7,807 bases of DNA from NCBI GenBank assembly GCA_913055195.1, contig CAJXJU010000049.1, forward strand, positions 1 through 7,807, given 5' to 3'. This document shows positions 6,293 to 7,807 of this stretch, piece after piece. The position numbers and the translations under genes were made by a program. How positions within the stretch are numbered: the stretch's first letter is position 1; each line of letters starts with the position of its first letter. This stretch comes from an uncultured Desulfohalobiaceae bacterium. GTDB lineage: Bacteria > Desulfobacterota > Desulfovibrionia > Desulfovibrionales > Desulfonatronovibrionaceae. The notes under the pieces are model-generated. The model was not told the origin of the DNA and ran no database searches. It worked only from the letters and a program-made list of their open reading frames with translations.

Positions 6293-7447
6293 CTAACTTT
6301 TTTGAGCAATCTCTTTTACTCTGGCATAAACCATATCAGGATCATGGACTTCTCCGCCAGCATTAGGGATGAGGTAGGTTTCAGTCCTGCCTTTGACCAC
6401 TCTTTCTACCTCCAATGCCAGTTGCCCCAGGTTAATCTCAACTGTAACCAGCGCCTTGACCTGCTCTGCAAGTTTAATCACCCTCTGCTCAGGAAATGGC
6501 CAGATAGTTATCAAACGCAGCATGCCCAATTTTAATCCATCCATCCTGGCCCTTTTGACCACATGGCGGCAGATCCTGGTGGAAACTCCAAAAGTTACCA
6601 GCACAACTTCAGCATCATCCAGCATAAACTCTTCATACTCAATAATCTTATCAGCATTTTGTTTTATCTTATTGACCAGCCTGGGCACAAGCTGCTCATG
6701 AACCCGATGACTTAAATCCGGGTACCCCCGCTCATCATGGGTCAAACCGGTTACATGCACCCTGTAACCGCTGCCTGCTATGGGCATTTCAGGCACCAGA
6801 TCGTCACCTGCCTTAAAAGGCAAAAATCCTTCTTTCGGGCCGGTTGCAACTTTTCTGGAAACTGTTTTTATCTCGCTCTTATCTGGAATAACTACGCGCT
6901 CAGACAGGTGGGCAATACTCTCATCACTCAGGACAACCACAGGTACCCGCCAGGTCTCCGCCAGGTTAAAGGCCTTGATCATAAAATCAAAACATTCCTG
7001 CGGTGAAGAAGGCGATATGGAAATGGTTGCATAATCTCCATGACTACCCCACCTGGCCTGCATGACATCGGCCTGAGCAACCAGAGTTGGCAATCCGGTT
7101 GATGGAGACCCCCTCTGAACGTCAACAATGACACATGGAGCTTCGGTCATCACAGCAAGCCCAAGATTTTCCTGCATCAGGCTAAAACCAGGGCCGGAAG
7201 TAGCTGTCATGGACTTTGCACCTCCCCATGAAGCTCCCACAATGGCGGCCATTGAAGCAATTTCATCTTCCATCTGGATATAAATGCCGCCTACCTGCGG
7301 CAATCTCCACGACATTCTCTCGGCTATTTCATTTGAAGGTGTAATTGGATAGCCTGCATAATAACGGCAGCCTGCTGCTATTGCACCCTCAGCGCAGGCA
7401 TGGTTGCCACTTAAAAAATGTACCCCTGTTAAAACATCCTTTCCCAT
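6293..7447 (-). CDS. korA: 2-oxoglutarate:ferredoxin oxidoreductase, alpha subunit
   Basis: The alpha subunit of the cytoplasmic 2-oxoacid:ferredoxin oxidoreductase, which works with the KorB-KorC fusion and the KorD ferredoxin. The 384-residue protein has the pyrimidine-binding domain of the family: AGYPITPSNEIAE (31-43), QMEDEIASMAA (58-68), TATSGPGFSLMQENLG (81-96) and RGSPSTGLPT (112-121). The second half carries GLTHDERGYP (234-243) and a transketolase C-terminal-like domain (about 278-384), with VTFGVSTR and LRLITIWPFP. The form with alpha separate from gamma is typical of Kor/Vor enzymes rather than the single-chain pyruvate enzyme. ATG is the first codon of the frame and GAGGG lies seven bases upstream. 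The gap to korD is 18 bases, and to the korBC start 18 bases. The order D-A-B(C) is the common kor operon order. Assignment to 2-oxoglutarate rests on context. Confidence 0.94.
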   Translation of the reverse strand: MGKDVLTGVHFLSGNHACAEGAIAAGCRYYAGYPITPSNEIAERMSWRLPQVGGIYIQMEDEIASMAAIVGASWGGAKSMTATSGPGFSLMQENLGLAVMTEAPCVIVDVQRGSPSTGLPTLVAQADVMQARWGSHGDYATISISPSSPQECFDFMIKAFNLAETWRVPVVVLSDESIAHLSERVVIPDKSEIKTVSRKVATGPKEGFLPFKAGDDLVPEMPIAGSGYRVHVTGLTHDERGYPDLSHRVHEQLVPRLVNKIKQNADKIIEYEEFMLDDAEVVLVTFGVSTRICRHVVKRARMDGLKLGMLRLITIWPFPEQRVIKLAEQVKALVTVEINLGQLALEVERVVKGRTETYLIPNAGGEVHDPDMVYARVKEIAQKS

Positions 7448-7465
7448 TTTTTGTCCCTCGCTCCG

Positions 7466-7735
7466 CTAACTGGTTACTTTCTCTACATATATCGCAAAAT
7501 CAGGACATACTTCCTGGCAATAACCGCAATTGATACAGTCTTTTTCCTGACCCTGCTTAAGCTGAGGGTAATGATACCCTTTCTCATTAAAATCTTTTGA
7601 CATCTCAAGAACCTGTTTTGGACAATATTCAACACACAGCCTGCACCCTTTGCACCTTTCTTTGAGGACCACAGGCCGTCCACAAGGAACTGTCAGCTTG
7701 TCCGCGTTTAATAATTTTCTTCCTGCTCTTTGCAT
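7466..7735 (-). CDS. korD: 2-oxoglutarate:ferredoxin oxidoreductase, delta (ferredoxin-like) subunit
   Basis: An 89-residue protein with two [4Fe-4S] ferredoxin motifs, C28/C31/C34/C38 followed by P and C67/C70/C73/C77 followed by P. It is the electron-transfer subunit of the Kor complex and passes electrons between the TPP-linked cluster in KorB and external ferredoxin. The N-terminal 27 residues, including PCGRPVVLKERCKGC, resemble other KorD proteins, and the spacing between the motifs is longer than in simple bacterial ferredoxins. I chose the ATG at 7735 because AAGGTGG ends five bases before it; a GTG at 7744 would extend the frame by three residues but overlaps that site. It is the first complete gene of the cluster; whether another gene precedes it is hidden by the window edge. 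Confidence 0.9.
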   Translation of the reverse strand: MQRAGRKLLNADKLTVPCGRPVVLKERCKGCRLCVEYCPKQVLEMSKDFNEKGYHYPQLKQGQEKDCINCGYCQEVCPDFAIYVEKVTS

Positions 7736-7740
7736 TTTAT

Positions 7741-7747
7741 CCACCTT
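7741..7747 (-). promoter_or_regulatory. Ribosome binding site that sets the korD start
   Basis: AAGGTGG in the transcript lies five bases before the ATG at 7735. The alternative GTG start at 7744 lies inside this site, so it is unlikely to be used. Confidence 0.7.
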
Positions 7748-7762
7748 TTACTTAAGAGGCTT

Positions 7763-7807
7763 ACACTTCTTACGCTTCTTGCGCTTCTTGCGCTTCTTAC
7801 GCTTCTT
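7763..7807. repeat. Nine-base tandem array upstream of korD, cut by the window edge
   Basis: Five consecutive 9-base units on the plus strand: ACACTTCTT, ACGCTTCTT, GCGCTTCTT, GCGCTTCTT, ACGCTTCTT. The array continues off the right edge. In the operon sense it is purine-rich (AAGAAGCGY). Because 9 is a multiple of 3, one minus-strand frame reads Lys-Lys-Arg repeatedly and ends in PLK and a TAA at 7750-7748, so the tail of an upstream gene cannot be ruled out. By analogy with the other intergenic arrays here a non-coding repeat is more likely. No promoter is recognisable between it and korD. Confidence 0.75.

Noticed and set aside
6293..7447. Kor genes as a pyruvate or branched-chain 2-oxoacid oxidoreductase
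   Set aside because: The families overlap in sequence, but co-location with sucCD and the fumarate reductase genes makes 2-oxoglutarate/succinyl-CoA the most economical reading.
2341..7468. The first four genes end in TAG and the last three in TAA
   Set aside because: Real but a small sample; the split could be chance and has no clear meaning.

Overview
The window is a single, tightly packed minus-strand gene cluster, read from high to low coordinates: korD, korA, a fused korB-korC, an iron-sulfur subunit (frdB-like), a flavoprotein subunit (frdA-like), sucC and sucD. No convincing gene lies on the plus strand. Together the seven genes cover three consecutive steps of the citric acid cycle: fumarate/succinate, succinate/succinyl-CoA and succinyl-CoA/2-oxoglutarate. 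Use of a ferredoxin-dependent 2-oxoglutarate oxidoreductase and a soluble-looking fumarate reductase/succinate dehydrogenase suggests an anaerobe. The overall style fits a sulfate-reducing Desulfobacterota-type bacterium, but this is inference and the taxon cannot be fixed from the sequence alone.

Layout. 7736-7807: leader with a 9-bp tandem array running off the window edge, so the true 5' end and promoter of the operon are probably outside. 7735-4814: korD-korA-korBC, with gaps of about 18 bases. 4804-2341: frdB-frdA, joined to the kor genes so closely that the korBC stop codon is the first part of the frdB ribosome binding site. 2225-2340: the only long internal gap, filled almost entirely by a heptanucleotide tandem array whose first unit (in transcript order) supplies the frdA stop codon. 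2224-185: sucC-sucD, 12 bases apart. 184-1: a second heptamer array, an inverted repeat around a 54-base spacer, a perfect 15-bp hairpin and a third heptamer array cut by the window edge.

How the genes work together. In the reductive direction, FrdAB would make succinate from fumarate, SucCD would activate it with ATP and CoA, and KorABCD would carboxylate succinyl-CoA to 2-oxoglutarate with reduced ferredoxin. This is one arm of the reductive TCA cycle, and also the usual route to glutamate in anaerobes with a branched cycle. In the oxidative direction the same enzymes would release CO2, reduced ferredoxin and ATP. Sequence alone does not decide the direction.

The most unusual points are the FrdA/FrdB pair and the intergenic DNA. 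The flavoprotein has asparagine where the covalent-FAD histidine normally sits, about 100 extra residues at its N-terminus and a short C-terminus. The iron-sulfur protein has eight cysteines set for two [4Fe-4S] clusters rather than the [3Fe-4S]/[4Fe-4S] pair. No membrane anchor is encoded here. The intergenic DNA carries three different arrays of exact 7-bp period and one of 9-bp period. Three start codons were moved downstream of the longest open frame (korD, korBC, frdA) because good ribosome binding sites precede the internal ATGs.
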